From REDI01 sp964586865 (GTDB lineage: Bacteria; Myxococcota_A; UBA796; GCA-2862545), in contig CAZPJM010000055.1 of the NCBI GenBank assembly GCA_964586865.1, positions 1 to 20,879 of the forward strand: DNA of 20,879 nucleotides. Reading direction: 5' to 3'. Positions 1 through 7,365 of the stretch are shown piece by piece (within the stretch, counting starts at the first letter, position 1; each line of letters opens with the position of its first letter). Both the position numbers and the translations under genes were made by a program. The notes beneath the pieces are model-generated. The model had not been told where the DNA came from. It searched no databases and saw nothing but the letters and a program-made list of their open reading frames with translations.

Positions 1-338
1 TGGTGGGTGCCGTCCCCCAGGTCGGTGAGGACCGGGTCGGTGGGCGTGCCATGCCCGTGGTCGGGCATGGTGGGGAAGAAGCCCACGTCGCAGCCGTCGA
101 GCACCTGGCCGTCGCCGTCGGTCAGCCGGAAGGACCAGGTGTTCTCCCCGACCTCGGGCGGGGCGGGCTCGGCCGTCTGCAGGGTGGTCACGAAGCCGTC
201 CTCGGGGGCGCCGGCGGTGGTGCCGACCGAGATGGGGCCGGCCCGGGACTCCTCGGAGCAGGGGGTGACCGCCATGCCGTCGTCTTCCTCGCCGCAGGCG
301 GCGAGGGACAGGGCGAGCAGGGGAAGCACGATGCGCAT
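1..338 (-). CDS. YtkA-like domain lipoprotein, 3' end cut by window edge
   Basis: The first 112 codons of a minus-strand gene are present; the rest lies outside the window. The start ATG is at 338 and is preceded by GGAGG with a 4-base spacer. Residues 1-14 form a short signal peptide (R2, then Leu/Ala-rich) ending in a good lipobox, LAAC, so Cys15 is the predicted lipidated residue, with Gly at +2. Residues 66-112 look like a YtkA/FixH-type immunoglobulin-like domain: a strand WSFRLTDGDGQ, then MPDHGHGTPT at 91-100, whose Met/His residues match the usual YtkA family signature. Such proteins are exported, and some are linked to copper or to respiratory complex assembly; which applies here cannot be told. 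The fold call is by motif recall. The long plus-strand reading frames here are high-GC shadows. Confidence 0.8.
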   Translation of the reverse strand, partial: MRIVLPLLALSLAACGEEDDGMAVTPCSEESRAGPISVGTTAGAPEDGFVTTLQTAEPAPPEVGENTWSFRLTDGDGQVLDGCDVGFFPTMPDHGHGTPTDPVLTDLGDGTH

Positions 339-425
339 GGGTCCTCCGTGGACCCATGAATACAGGCCCTGTCGGTGGGTCGCGACCATCTGGGGTGTGG
401 CGTTTCGTCACGCTCGGACGCGGCC

Positions 426-1229
426 CTACACCACCCGGGAGTACAGCCGCGCGGTGGCCACCGGGCTCACGCTCTCCCCCTCGAAGAAGCCCCACTCGCC
501 GGTCTCGGCGAAGCCCCGCTTGCGCAGCCGGTAGTCCAGGCGGTCGTGGGCCAGGTTCCGGGCGATGGCGGCGAGGGCCTCGGGGACGCCGCGGCCGGTG
601 GGGAAGCGGTCGGGCGCGAACAGGGTCACCCGCTCGCCCGTGTGGGTGAGGCACAGGCCGTTCACGAGCTTCAGGAAGCGGGAGGCGTCCTCGTCGACCC
701 GGGCCGCCAGGTGGTCGAAGACCGTCCGGGCCTCGGGGGTGTCGGCGTAGCCGTAGTAGACGCCCTTCACCGCCTCGGCGATGCGCTCGGTCTCGCGCCG
801 CCGGGCATCCTCGTCCAGGGGATCGTCGAGGCCGAACCAGCGGAAGCGCAGCCCGGTCTCGTCGGCGAGCAGGTCCGTGTCGGAGCGCGGCACGGCGATG
901 CCCACCAGCGCCACCACCCCGCCCAGGTTCTGCAGGCTGCCGTGGGTGCTGCCCAGCAGGCGCACCGCGTCGGCGGCGGGCACGGTGGCCACGACCCCGG
1001 CCTCGGGCGCGTACAAGACCTCCCCGCCGGCGGCGGTGGCCCGCCGGAGGGCGTCGGGGGTGGGGGTGTAGCCATACCGGAAGCCCAGCAACCGGGCGAG
1101 CTGGGGGAGGAGGGTCGTCGGCGCGGCGCGCAGGTCGACGTAGTCGGAGTCGCTGACCGTCACCTGATGGCGCAGGCTCCCGGGACGGGGGCCCTCGAGG
1201 GGCAGGCGCGCGGTGCGGACAGGCTTCAC
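426..1229 (-). CDS. hypothetical cytoplasmic protein, 267 aa
   Basis: I do not recognise this protein. It starts at GTG 1229 with GGAG eight bases upstream and ends at TAG. There is no signal peptide, lipobox or obvious membrane helix, so a soluble cytoplasmic location is likely. Composition is ordinary for a globular protein, with Arg/Asp/Glu-rich helices in the middle (around residues 135-185, including RRRETERIAEAVKGVYYGYA) and a C-terminal half with a GERVTLF strand. The opening residues VTVSDSDYVDLRA suggest a beta-rich start. Its predicted first base is about 315 bases from the divergently transcribed lipoprotein gene, and an 87-base gap separates its stop from the start of the YtkA-like gene, so it may head a two-gene minus-strand unit. 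The opposite-strand frame of similar length is compositionally poorer (repetitive Gly/Ala/Val), which is why I chose this strand. Confidence 0.72.
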   Translation of the reverse strand: MKPVRTARLPLEGPRPGSLRHQVTVSDSDYVDLRAAPTTLLPQLARLLGFRYGYTPTPDALRRATAAGGEVLYAPEAGVVATVPAADAVRLLGSTHGSLQNLGGVVALVGIAVPRSDTDLLADETGLRFRWFGLDDPLDEDARRRETERIAEAVKGVYYGYADTPEARTVFDHLAARVDEDASRFLKLVNGLCLTHTGERVTLFAPDRFPTGRGVPEALAAIARNLAHDRLDYRLRKRGFAETGEWGFFEGESVSPVATARLYSRVV

Positions 1230-1358
1230 GGGTCGTCGCTCCAGGGGGAGGCCGTTGGTCCACGCCTCCCACCATGAAGGCTACCGCACCCGCGTGGGCC
1301 CCGTCGACCGGGCGATCCCCGGCCTTCGTCGCCACCGTGTCGCCGGGCCGTCACGATC

Positions 1359-1375
1359 ATGGGGGGACCCCCCAT
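1359..1375. repeat. perfect inverted repeat, ATG6-A-C6AT
   Basis: The 17-base element ATGGGGGGACCCCCCAT has two 8-base arms around a single central A. It sits in the divergent spacer and resembles a second palindrome about 130 bases to the right. It could be an operator for a dimeric regulator or form a hairpin in RNA; no T-tract follows, so an intrinsic terminator is unlikely. Confidence 0.55.
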
Positions 1376-1499
1376 TCCCCCTCCCGGAGGCCCCATGCGC
1401 CCGATGTGCGGGTGGGCGCGGGCTCGAGCAGGCCTTCGAGGGCGCCCTCGCACGGCCCGACCGGGGGTCGCCACCACCCTGGACGCCGATCGTCTCGTG

Positions 1500-1511
1500 G
1501 GGGGATCCCCC
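1500..1511. repeat. second G/C-tract palindrome
   Basis: GGGGGATCCCCC is a perfect 12-base palindrome (with one extra G and T to its left and an A to its right). It lies 24 bases upstream of the ribosome binding site of the 1545 lipoprotein gene. Its pattern TGGGGGGA(T)CCCCC is shared with the element at 1359-1375, suggesting a repeated site rather than chance, although G/C tracts are common in this genome. Confidence 0.5.
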
Positions 1512-1544
1512 AGGGCTGGTAGCCTCCCGGCCCTGGAGGTGGCC

Positions 1545-1799
1545 GTGGCCTGGTGGTGGCGACTGGCGCTGGTGGGTGCGCTCGGATGGGGCTGTGACTC
1601 GGACTTCCGGTCCATCCGGACGCTGCCGGATGCGCCCCCGCCAGCGGCCCCGGCCCTCGGACCCACGGCGGGCGGCGGTCGGACCGCGGGTCAGGCCTAC
1701 GCCCTGGACGTGGTGGTCGGCGAGCCCGAGGCCCTCCAGCGCACCGCCAGCGACCGCTACCGCCTCACGCTCGGTCTCGGCCCCACCCGCGGCCGGTAG
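1545..1799 (+). CDS. small putative lipoprotein, 84 aa
   Basis: The open frame runs further upstream, but I place the start at GTG 1545 because GGAGG lies at 1535-1539 with a 5-base spacer and because the protein then opens with a compact signal sequence, MAWWWRLALVGALGWGC. Cys17 is the likely lipidation site, although the lipobox GWGC is atypical (Gly at -3, Trp at -2), so an ordinary secretion signal is also possible. The +2 residue is Asp, which in enterobacteria keeps a lipoprotein in the inner membrane; whether that rule holds here is unknown. The mature part is a Pro/Ala-rich stretch followed by about 35 residues ending RLTLGLGPTRGR. No family is recognised. The stop codon overlaps the ribosome binding site of the next gene (start 1808), so the two are very likely translated together and may act together. 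Confidence 0.68.
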   Translation: MAWWWRLALVGALGWGCDSDFRSIRTLPDAPPPAAPALGPTAGGGRTAGQAYALDVVVGEPEALQRTASDRYRLTLGLGPTRGR

Positions 1800-1807
1800 G
1801 AGTTCCC

Positions 1808-4150
1808 ATGTCGGCTGCCCCGCGTCTGCTCCCGGCCCTGGCCCTGATGGCCGCGCTGCCCGCCCAGGCCGCCCCGGATGGCGTCATCCCGGTCCAGGGT
1901 CGGCTCACCGACGCCGACGGCCAGGTCATCGACGAGACCCTGGACGTGCGATTCGCCCTCTACGACGCCCCCGATCCCGCCGTTCCCGTGTGGGAGGACG
2001 CCTTCCCGGTCACCTTCGACCGCGGCAGCTTCACGGCGCGCCTGGGGGCCGATGGGGGGACCCTCGACCTGGCCCTCTTCGCCGGCGGGCCCGAGATCTG
2101 GCTCGGGGTGACCATCGCCGATGACGTGGAGATGGACCTGGTCCCCCTGGGGCACGTGCCCTACGCGGCCTGGGCGGAGCGGGCCGGGGACGCCGACACG
2201 GTGGGGGGGCGTGACCTGGAGGGGATCCTGTCCGCCATCCCCGGTGACGAGGCCATCGAGGGGCTGGCCCTCGGGGTGTGCCTGCCCGCCGACTACGCGC
2301 CGTCGTGGGATGCGGTGACGGACCTGCCGCCCGCCCTCGTCGATGGCGAGATCGCCTGGGACGAGATCGTGGATGCCCCCGTCGACCTGGCGGACGGCAC
2401 CGTCACGTGGTCGGAGATCGGCGATGTGCCCGCGGACATCGCCGACGGCGACGCGGACGACTGGTCGGACCTGTCGGGGATCCCCATGGACCTGGCGGAC
2501 GGCGTGGTGGACTGGACCGAGGTGGTGGCCATCCCGGCGGCCCTGGCCGACGGCCTCGTGGACTGGTCGGAGATCACGAGCGTGCCCGCGGTCCTGGCGG
2601 ACGGGGCGGTGGACTGGTCCGAGCTGTCGGGGCTGCCGGCGGATCTCTCCGATGGGGTGGTGTCCTGGTCCGAGGTGGACGCCGTGCCGGCCGATCTGGC
2701 GGACGGGGTGATCTCCTGGACCGAGCTGGACGCGGTGCCCGCCGATCTGCTGGATGGAGACGCCACCCTGGCGGCCCCGTCGGCGGCCTGCGACGACGAC
2801 GAGGTGGCGGGCTGGGACGGCACCGCCATCGTGTGCGAGGCGGTGCGACCCACCGCCCTGACCCTGCGCGGCACCGATCTGACCCGCACCGGCTCCACCC
2901 TCGAAGGGGCGGCGCTGGACGGCGGGGCGGTGGTGGCCACCGGCGGGGGCTACGGGACCGGCACCGAGGACCTGGTCCTCACCAGCGGGACCCTGGTGCT
3001 GGAGCCCGGCGTCCACGAGTACGAGGACATCACCCTCTCCGGGACGGCCCGCATCGTCCCCCGCGCCTGGAACGGCGCCGACGGCGGCAAGGTGATCCTG
3101 CGGGCCCGCGGGACGGTGAGCATCGGGGCCGGCACCGCCATCGACGCCAGCGGCCGGGGCTACCGGGGCGGCCGGGCCGAGTGGGCCTACATGACCGGCC
3201 AGCTCCAGGGCACCCACGGCCAGCCCGGCGAGTCCATCCTGGGCTGGTACCGGGAGGGCCACGAGGTCAGCAACAACAATGTCTCGGGTGGCGGCGGCGG
3301 CGGCGGCTACGACCCCGGCAACTACGGCTGCGGCGGCGCCGGGGGCGGCTACGGCACCGCCGGTGCCAACGGGCCGGCCTGCCCCAACAACGGCTCGGCG
3401 CGGGCGCGGGGCGGCTTCACCTACGGCGACAGCGAGCTCCAGGTCCTGCACCTGGGGAGCGGCGGTGGCGCCTCCGGCTCGGACGAGGATCACCGCGGGC
3501 GGGGCGGCCACGGTGGCCACGGCGGGGGGGCCATCCTCATCGAGGCCGACACCATCGAGGTACGCGGCGACATCCTGGCCGACGGAGCCAACGGCAGCGG
3601 CGCCACCATCTCCAACAACGGCGGAGGGGGCGGCGGGTCCGGGGGCAGCATCCTGCTCCGCGGGGAGACGGTCACGATCTTCAGCGGGGCCCGGGTCCGG
3701 GCCGAGGGTGGCTCCGGCGGTGCCCAGAACGGCGGTGGCGGCGTGGGCGGGGCCGGCGGCGACGGCCGCATCTACGTCGAGGCCGGGACCTGGACCGCCT
3801 CCGGCACCGTCGCGCCGACCCCCACCGTCGATTCGGGGGCGGGCTTCGGCGAGGGCGACGGCGCGTGGTCGCGGTGGACCTCCGACGGGGTCAGCTTCAC
3901 CGGGGACGGGCGCTTCGCCCGCGTGGACCTCTTCGCCGAGCGCGGTCCCGAGGTCGACGTCTACATGGAGTTCCGGGCGGCGGCCTCGGCCTCGGCGCTG
4001 GCCTCGGCGAGCTGGACGTCCGCGGCCCCCTCGGGCGCGGTGGACGCGGCCGTCGGCCACGGCCACGGGCAGGTCCGGGTGACCGTGTGGGATCGGGGAT
4101 CCTCGCCGTCCTGGGCCCTCGAGGCGGTGCGGTTCGAGGTGGCCCGGTAG
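1808..4150 (+). CDS. exported repeat protein with glycine-rich beta-helix-like region, 780 aa
   Basis: A signal peptide (residues 1-21, ending AQA) is followed by four regions. Residues 24-140 match a widespread bacterial exported module that opens VQGRLTDADGQ and closes with VPYAAWAERAGDADTVGG; this module often precedes phage-fibre-like repeats. Residues 174-316 hold eight tandem 17-residue repeats of the form PAxLADGxVxWSEhxxh, plus a partial ninth. Residues 380-660 are strand-forming segments (for example KVILRARGTVSIG and GSILLRGETVTI) interrupted by long glycine-rich loops, as in Gly-rich beta-helix surface proteins. Residues 670-780 form a compact C-terminal domain of unknown type. AGGAG lies 5 bases before the ATG. 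There is no MYXO-CTERM tail or lipobox, so it is secreted or held by another factor, perhaps the small lipoprotein encoded just upstream. A fibrous or adhesive role is inference. Confidence 0.88.
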   Translation: MSAAPRLLPALALMAALPAQAAPDGVIPVQGRLTDADGQVIDETLDVRFALYDAPDPAVPVWEDAFPVTFDRGSFTARLGADGGTLDLALFAGGPEIWLGVTIADDVEMDLVPLGHVPYAAWAERAGDADTVGGRDLEGILSAIPGDEAIEGLALGVCLPADYAPSWDAVTDLPPALVDGEIAWDEIVDAPVDLADGTVTWSEIGDVPADIADGDADDWSDLSGIPMDLADGVVDWTEVVAIPAALADGLVDWSEITSVPAVLADGAVDWSELSGLPADLSDGVVSWSEVDAVPADLADGVISWTELDAVPADLLDGDATLAAPSAACDDDEVAGWDGTAIVCEAVRPTALTLRGTDLTRTGSTLEGAALDGGAVVATGGGYGTGTEDLVLTSGTLVLEPGVHEYEDITLSGTARIVPRAWNGADGGKVILRARGTVSIGAGTAIDASGRGYRGGRAEWAYMTGQLQGTHGQPGESILGWYREGHEVSNNNVSGGGGGGGYDPGNYGCGGAGGGYGTAGANGPACPNNGSARARGGFTYGDSELQVLHLGSGGGASGSDEDHRGRGGHGGHGGGAILIEADTIEVRGDILADGANGSGATISNNGGGGGGSGGSILLRGETVTIFSGARVRAEGGSGGAQNGGGGVGGAGGDGRIYVEAGTWTASGTVAPTPTVDSGAGFGEGDGAWSRWTSDGVSFTGDGRFARVDLFAERGPEVDVYMEFRAAASASALASASWTSAAPSGAVDAAVGHGHGQVRVTVWDRGSSPSWALEAVRFEVAR
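2327..2755 (+). repeat. tandem ~51-bp coding repeats (17-residue units)
   Basis: Eight in-frame units plus a partial ninth, within the 1808-4150 gene, encode PxxLADGxVxWSExxxh. One unit has 18 residues. The units differ at the nucleotide level, with conserved cores such as GCGGACGG and TGGTCGGAG. The divergence suggests an old array kept for structure rather than a recent slippage product. Confidence 0.85.
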
Positions 4151-4225
4151 CGGACCGGGGAGTCTGCTTCGCCGGCCCCGGCCCGGGCGGCTACAACGGG
4201 GCGTCGCGCACCCCGGAGCCCGCCC

Positions 4226-6286
4226 ATGGCCACCCCCGAGGACCCCACCCCCCCCGCACCCGAGGAGGGCAAGCTTCCCGTGCCCGACGGGGCCGACGCC
4301 ACCGCCGAGGCCCGCGTGCCCCTGCCCGAGGCGCCCGCTTCGGGCACCCAGCTCACCCTGCGGGCGGTGCTGACCGGCTGCCTCCTGGGCGGGCTGGTGG
4401 CCGGGATCAACCTGATGCTGGGCCTGCGGATCGGCTGGACCCTCGGCGGCTCCATCATCGCCGCCATCCTCGGCTACGCGGTCTTCTACGTCATCGGCCA
4501 GCTCGGCCTGCTCCGCCGCCCCTACAGCCTCCTCGAGGCCAACATCACCCAGACCGCAGGCTCGGCGGCGGGCTCCATGACCTCCGCGGCGGGCCTGGTG
4601 GCCGCCATCCCGGCCCTGCACATGATGGAGCCCCAGAACAAGCTCGACTATGTCGAGCTCACCCTGTGGGCCGCCGGCGTCGCCTACCTGGGGGTCTTCT
4701 TCGCGGTCCCGCTCCGGCGCCAGATGGTCGTGGTCGAGAAGCTCCGCTTCCCCACCGGCACCGCCACCGCCGAGACCCTCTCCACCATGTTCGCCTCGGG
4801 CGAGGAGGCCCTCGCCAAGGCCCGCTCGCTGCTGTTCTGGATGGTGCTCGCCTTCGGGGTCGCCACCCTGGGCTACTTCCTCCCCGAGCTCCTCGATCCG
4901 CTCCACATCTTCGACCGCTTCTCGCCCGAGACCCTGCGCGCGACCGGCCTCATGCTGGTGGCCGCGCCGGTCTCGGTGCTGCTGGCCTGGACCTTCTCCT
5001 TCTCGGTCAACCTGGTGCTGGGCGCCGCCGGGATCCTGATCGGCCCCCGGGTGGGCACCTCGCTCCTGCTGGGGGCGGTGCTGGCGTGGGGCGTCGTCGC
5101 GCCGCTGGTCGTGGCGCAGGGCTGGGCCGCCGGCCCGTGGGTCGACGCGGACGGGCTGTGGACCTCGGGCTGGCTCATGAAGTTCGACGGCATGCCCGCT
5201 TCCCTGGTCGCCGAGAAGGGGGCTCCCGAGTCGTTCGTGGGGCTGCCGGGCGCCCGGGCGTGGCTCCTGTGGCCCGGCGTCGCCATCATGGTGGCCGAGG
5301 CGCTGGCCGCGGTGGCCGTCAACTGGCGCAGCATCCTGGGGACCTTCAAGATGTTCAGCCGCTCCTCCGACGGCCCCGAGGAGGACGTGGAGGACACCGC
5401 CCCCGACCAGATCCCCGACCTCTGGTGGATCGGAGGCCTCGGTATCTCCACCGTCATCGCCACGGTGGCGGCGTGGTGGTTCTTCGGCATCCCCTGGTAC
5501 CTGACCCTGGTGGCCGTGGCCCTCTCGGCGGTGCTGGCCACCATCGCGGTCCGCTCCACGGGCGAGACCGACATCAACCCGGTGGGGGGGATGGGCAAGA
5601 TCACCCAGATCGCCTTCGCGGGCCTGGCGCCGGGGGCCGCCACCACCAACCTGATGGCCGCCGCCATCACCGGCGCTGGCGCCTCCCAGGCCGCCGACAT
5701 GATGCAGGACCTCAAGACGGGCCACCTCCTCGGCGCCTCGCCGCGCCGGCAGTTCCTGGCCCAGCTCGTGGGCATCGCCGCCGGCATCGTGGTGTGCGTG
5801 CCCGCCTACATGCTGGTGGACACGGTGTGGGACATCGGCGGGCTCGAGGACCCGGAGCGGGCCCTGCCGGCACCGGCGGCCTTCGCCTGGAAGGGCATGG
5901 CCGAGCTGCTCGCCGAGGGGGTCTCCGGCCTGCCCGAGGGCGCCCTCTACGCGGTCATCGCCGGCTTCCTGCTCGGGATGGCCCTCCCCATCACCCGGGC
6001 GCTCCTGCCCGAGGGCTCCCCGGTCAAGCGCTTCATCCCGAGCGGCCTCGCCATCGGCATCGCCTTCATCGTCGAGGCCAAGTACTCGGTCATCATGTTC
6101 GTGGGCGCCATGATCCTCGTGGCCTGGCAGAAGCGCGCCCCGGAGCAGGCCAACCGCCTGGCCTTCGCCGTGGCATCGGGCATCATCGCCGGTGGGGCCC
6201 TGTTCGACCTGCTGCTGGGCGCGCCCCTCATGCTGCTGGGCGTCCCCGACGTGTGGGGGATCGCCGAGCTGCTCACCGGGGAGTGA
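4226..6286 (+). CDS. OPT-family oligopeptide transporter, 686 aa
   Basis: This is a polytopic inner-membrane transporter of the OPT family, which moves small peptides (or, in some branches, metal chelates) by proton symport. About 40 hydrophilic Pro/Glu-rich residues precede the first membrane segment. Family hallmarks are EANITQTAGSAAGSMTSAAG at residues 104-123 and, around residues 448-510, DINPVGGMGKITQ, NLMAAAITGAGASQAADMMQ and DLKTGHLLGASPRRQF. Length is typical of prokaryotic OPT proteins. The start ATG has GGAG seven bases upstream. The 75-base gap from the previous gene has no clear terminator, so it may be in its own unit or read through. Its last 14 bases overlap the end of the convergent Rieske gene. 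The substrate cannot be read from sequence. Confidence 0.95.
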   Translation: MATPEDPTPPAPEEGKLPVPDGADATAEARVPLPEAPASGTQLTLRAVLTGCLLGGLVAGINLMLGLRIGWTLGGSIIAAILGYAVFYVIGQLGLLRRPYSLLEANITQTAGSAAGSMTSAAGLVAAIPALHMMEPQNKLDYVELTLWAAGVAYLGVFFAVPLRRQMVVVEKLRFPTGTATAETLSTMFASGEEALAKARSLLFWMVLAFGVATLGYFLPELLDPLHIFDRFSPETLRATGLMLVAAPVSVLLAWTFSFSVNLVLGAAGILIGPRVGTSLLLGAVLAWGVVAPLVVAQGWAAGPWVDADGLWTSGWLMKFDGMPASLVAEKGAPESFVGLPGARAWLLWPGVAIMVAEALAAVAVNWRSILGTFKMFSRSSDGPEEDVEDTAPDQIPDLWWIGGLGISTVIATVAAWWFFGIPWYLTLVAVALSAVLATIAVRSTGETDINPVGGMGKITQIAFAGLAPGAATTNLMAAAITGAGASQAADMMQDLKTGHLLGASPRRQFLAQLVGIAAGIVVCVPAYMLVDTVWDIGGLEDPERALPAPAAFAWKGMAELLAEGVSGLPEGALYAVIAGFLLGMALPITRALLPEGSPVKRFIPSGLAIGIAFIVEAKYSVIMFVGAMILVAWQKRAPEQANRLAFAVASGIIAGGALFDLLLGAPLMLLGVPDVWGIAELLTGE

Positions 6287-7316
6287 GTTCCTCCGGCCCC
6301 ACCGCCGCGAGCACCGCCCGATGCCAGGCCAGCACCGCGTCCTCGGGCCCCGGGAGCGGGCGTGCGGTGGGCGCCAGGCGGCTCCGGAGGCCCTCCACCA
6401 CCCGCGCCACGATGGCCTGGTCCTCGGCCTCGACCGTGTCCAGCGCCCCGCCGGCCCCGTCGCCCAGCCGCCCCCGGTCCACCACCACGCGGCGGTAGCG
6501 GATTCGGGTCCGCCAGGGGCCCAGGGGCTGGACCAGGTTCACCGACAGGCCCCACGGGTAGAGGTTGAGGGCCGTGAGGGGGAAGAGGAAGCCGTAGAGC
6601 CCGCCGGCGCGCAGATCGGCGTGGGGATGGCGCGTCGGGAGCGGCAGGGCGGGGGTGTCGGGTCCGACCGGGCCGACCTGGAGGCTCGAGCCGCCCGGCA
6701 GCGCCTCGACCCGGTAGTCGCGCCGATCCACCACCGCGTCCAGGGCCGGATGGACCCAGGGCAGGTGGAGGCCCTCGAGGTAGTTCTCGATCCAGGCCAC
6801 CGCCGGCCCCTCGACCACGTAGTCGGGACCGTCCTCCACGGCGCCATCGGTGAGGTCCAGCACCCCCAGGCGCTCCCCCAGCGGCCCGAAGGCCCGGTCG
6901 AAGGGCACCGCGGGACCGAGGCTCGCGAAGATCAGCCCGTTCCAGCGGGCCACCGCCAGGGGGACCAGGTCGTCGGCCGGGGTGGGGCGCCCCAGGTGGG
7001 GTTGGCCGCGGCAGGTGCCGTCCAGGGCGAAGGATCGGGCGTGGTAGGGGCACACCAGGGTGCGCCCGGTGCCGGCGCCGTCCGCGAGGCGGGCCAGGCG
7101 GTGGGTGCAGACGTTGGCGAAGCCCCGGAGCCGCTCGCCGTCGAAGGTCAGCAGCACCGGCTCGTCCAGGCAGCCCGGCAGCAGCGTGGCCGTGGCCCAG
7201 CTCCCCGGGGCCCGGACCGCGCGGTCATCGGTGAGCAGGTGCCAACCGGGGACGATGACCCGCTCCAGGAAGGCCTCCTGGAAGCTGGAGTCGCGCCAGC
7301 TCCGGGGTGGGATCAT
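6273..7316 (-). CDS. Rieske non-heme iron oxygenase, 347 aa
   Basis: Rieske-type oxygenases use electrons from a reductase to hydroxylate or demethylate aromatic or amine substrates. The N-terminal [2Fe-2S] site is complete: Cys70 and His72 (CTH), then Cys89 and His92 (CPYH). The catalytic domain carries the mononuclear iron motif with Asn178, Glu181, His184 and His189 (IENYLEGLHLPWVHP), and a later acidic pair at 298-299 (EDQAIVARVVEGL) fits the usual place of the third iron ligand. Length fits the single-alpha-subunit, choline-monooxygenase-like branch. No ferredoxin, reductase or beta-subunit gene is in the window, so its electron donor must be encoded elsewhere. It follows the MYXO-CTERM gene by 49 bases in the same direction and overlaps the convergent transporter gene by 14 bases. 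GAGG precedes the ATG by 4 bases. The substrate is unknown. Confidence 0.92.
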   Translation of the reverse strand: MIPPRSWRDSSFQEAFLERVIVPGWHLLTDDRAVRAPGSWATATLLPGCLDEPVLLTFDGERLRGFANVCTHRLARLADGAGTGRTLVCPYHARSFALDGTCRGQPHLGRPTPADDLVPLAVARWNGLIFASLGPAVPFDRAFGPLGERLGVLDLTDGAVEDGPDYVVEGPAVAWIENYLEGLHLPWVHPALDAVVDRRDYRVEALPGGSSLQVGPVGPDTPALPLPTRHPHADLRAGGLYGFLFPLTALNLYPWGLSVNLVQPLGPWRTRIRYRRVVVDRGRLGDGAGGALDTVEAEDQAIVARVVEGLRSRLAPTARPLPGPEDAVLAWHRAVLAAVGPEELTPR

Positions 7317-7348
7317 GGCTCCTCGGGGGCGGGGTGGACCCGACCATA

Positions 7349-7364
7349 GCCCGGCCTCCCGGGC
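7349..7364 (-). terminator. small GC stem-loop just after a stop codon
   Basis: GCCCGG and CCGGGC form a perfect 6-bp stem around a 4-base loop directly downstream of the stop codon of the MYXO-CTERM gene. No T-tract follows, so it is at most a weak or attenuating terminator before the oxygenase gene, and chance is possible in such GC-rich DNA. Confidence 0.28.
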
Positions 7365-7365
7365 C

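Larger units (their letters stand above)
1230..1544. other. divergent intergenic spacer
   Basis: This stretch of about 315 bases separates a leftward gene (start 1229) from a rightward lipoprotein gene (start 1545). No convincing coding frame fills it; overlapping frames on both strands are low-complexity Pro/Arg/Gly shadows. It holds two G-tract/C-tract palindromes (listed separately) and no clear -35/-10 pair that I would defend. Promoters for both flanking genes are expected here. Confidence 0.6.

Noticed and set aside
4151..4225. Terminator after the glycine-rich surface protein
   Set aside because: GC-rich sequence with short self-complementary bits but no convincing stem and no T-tract.
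1757..5725. Minus-strand open frame of 1322 codons
   Set aside because: Antisense to two well-supported genes, dominated by Gly/Arg/His/Val, no domain recognised.
2278..6498. Plus-strand open frame of 1406 codons
   Set aside because: It runs across the repeat-protein and transporter genes in another frame, with Arg/Gly/His-dominated composition typical of a high-GC shadow.
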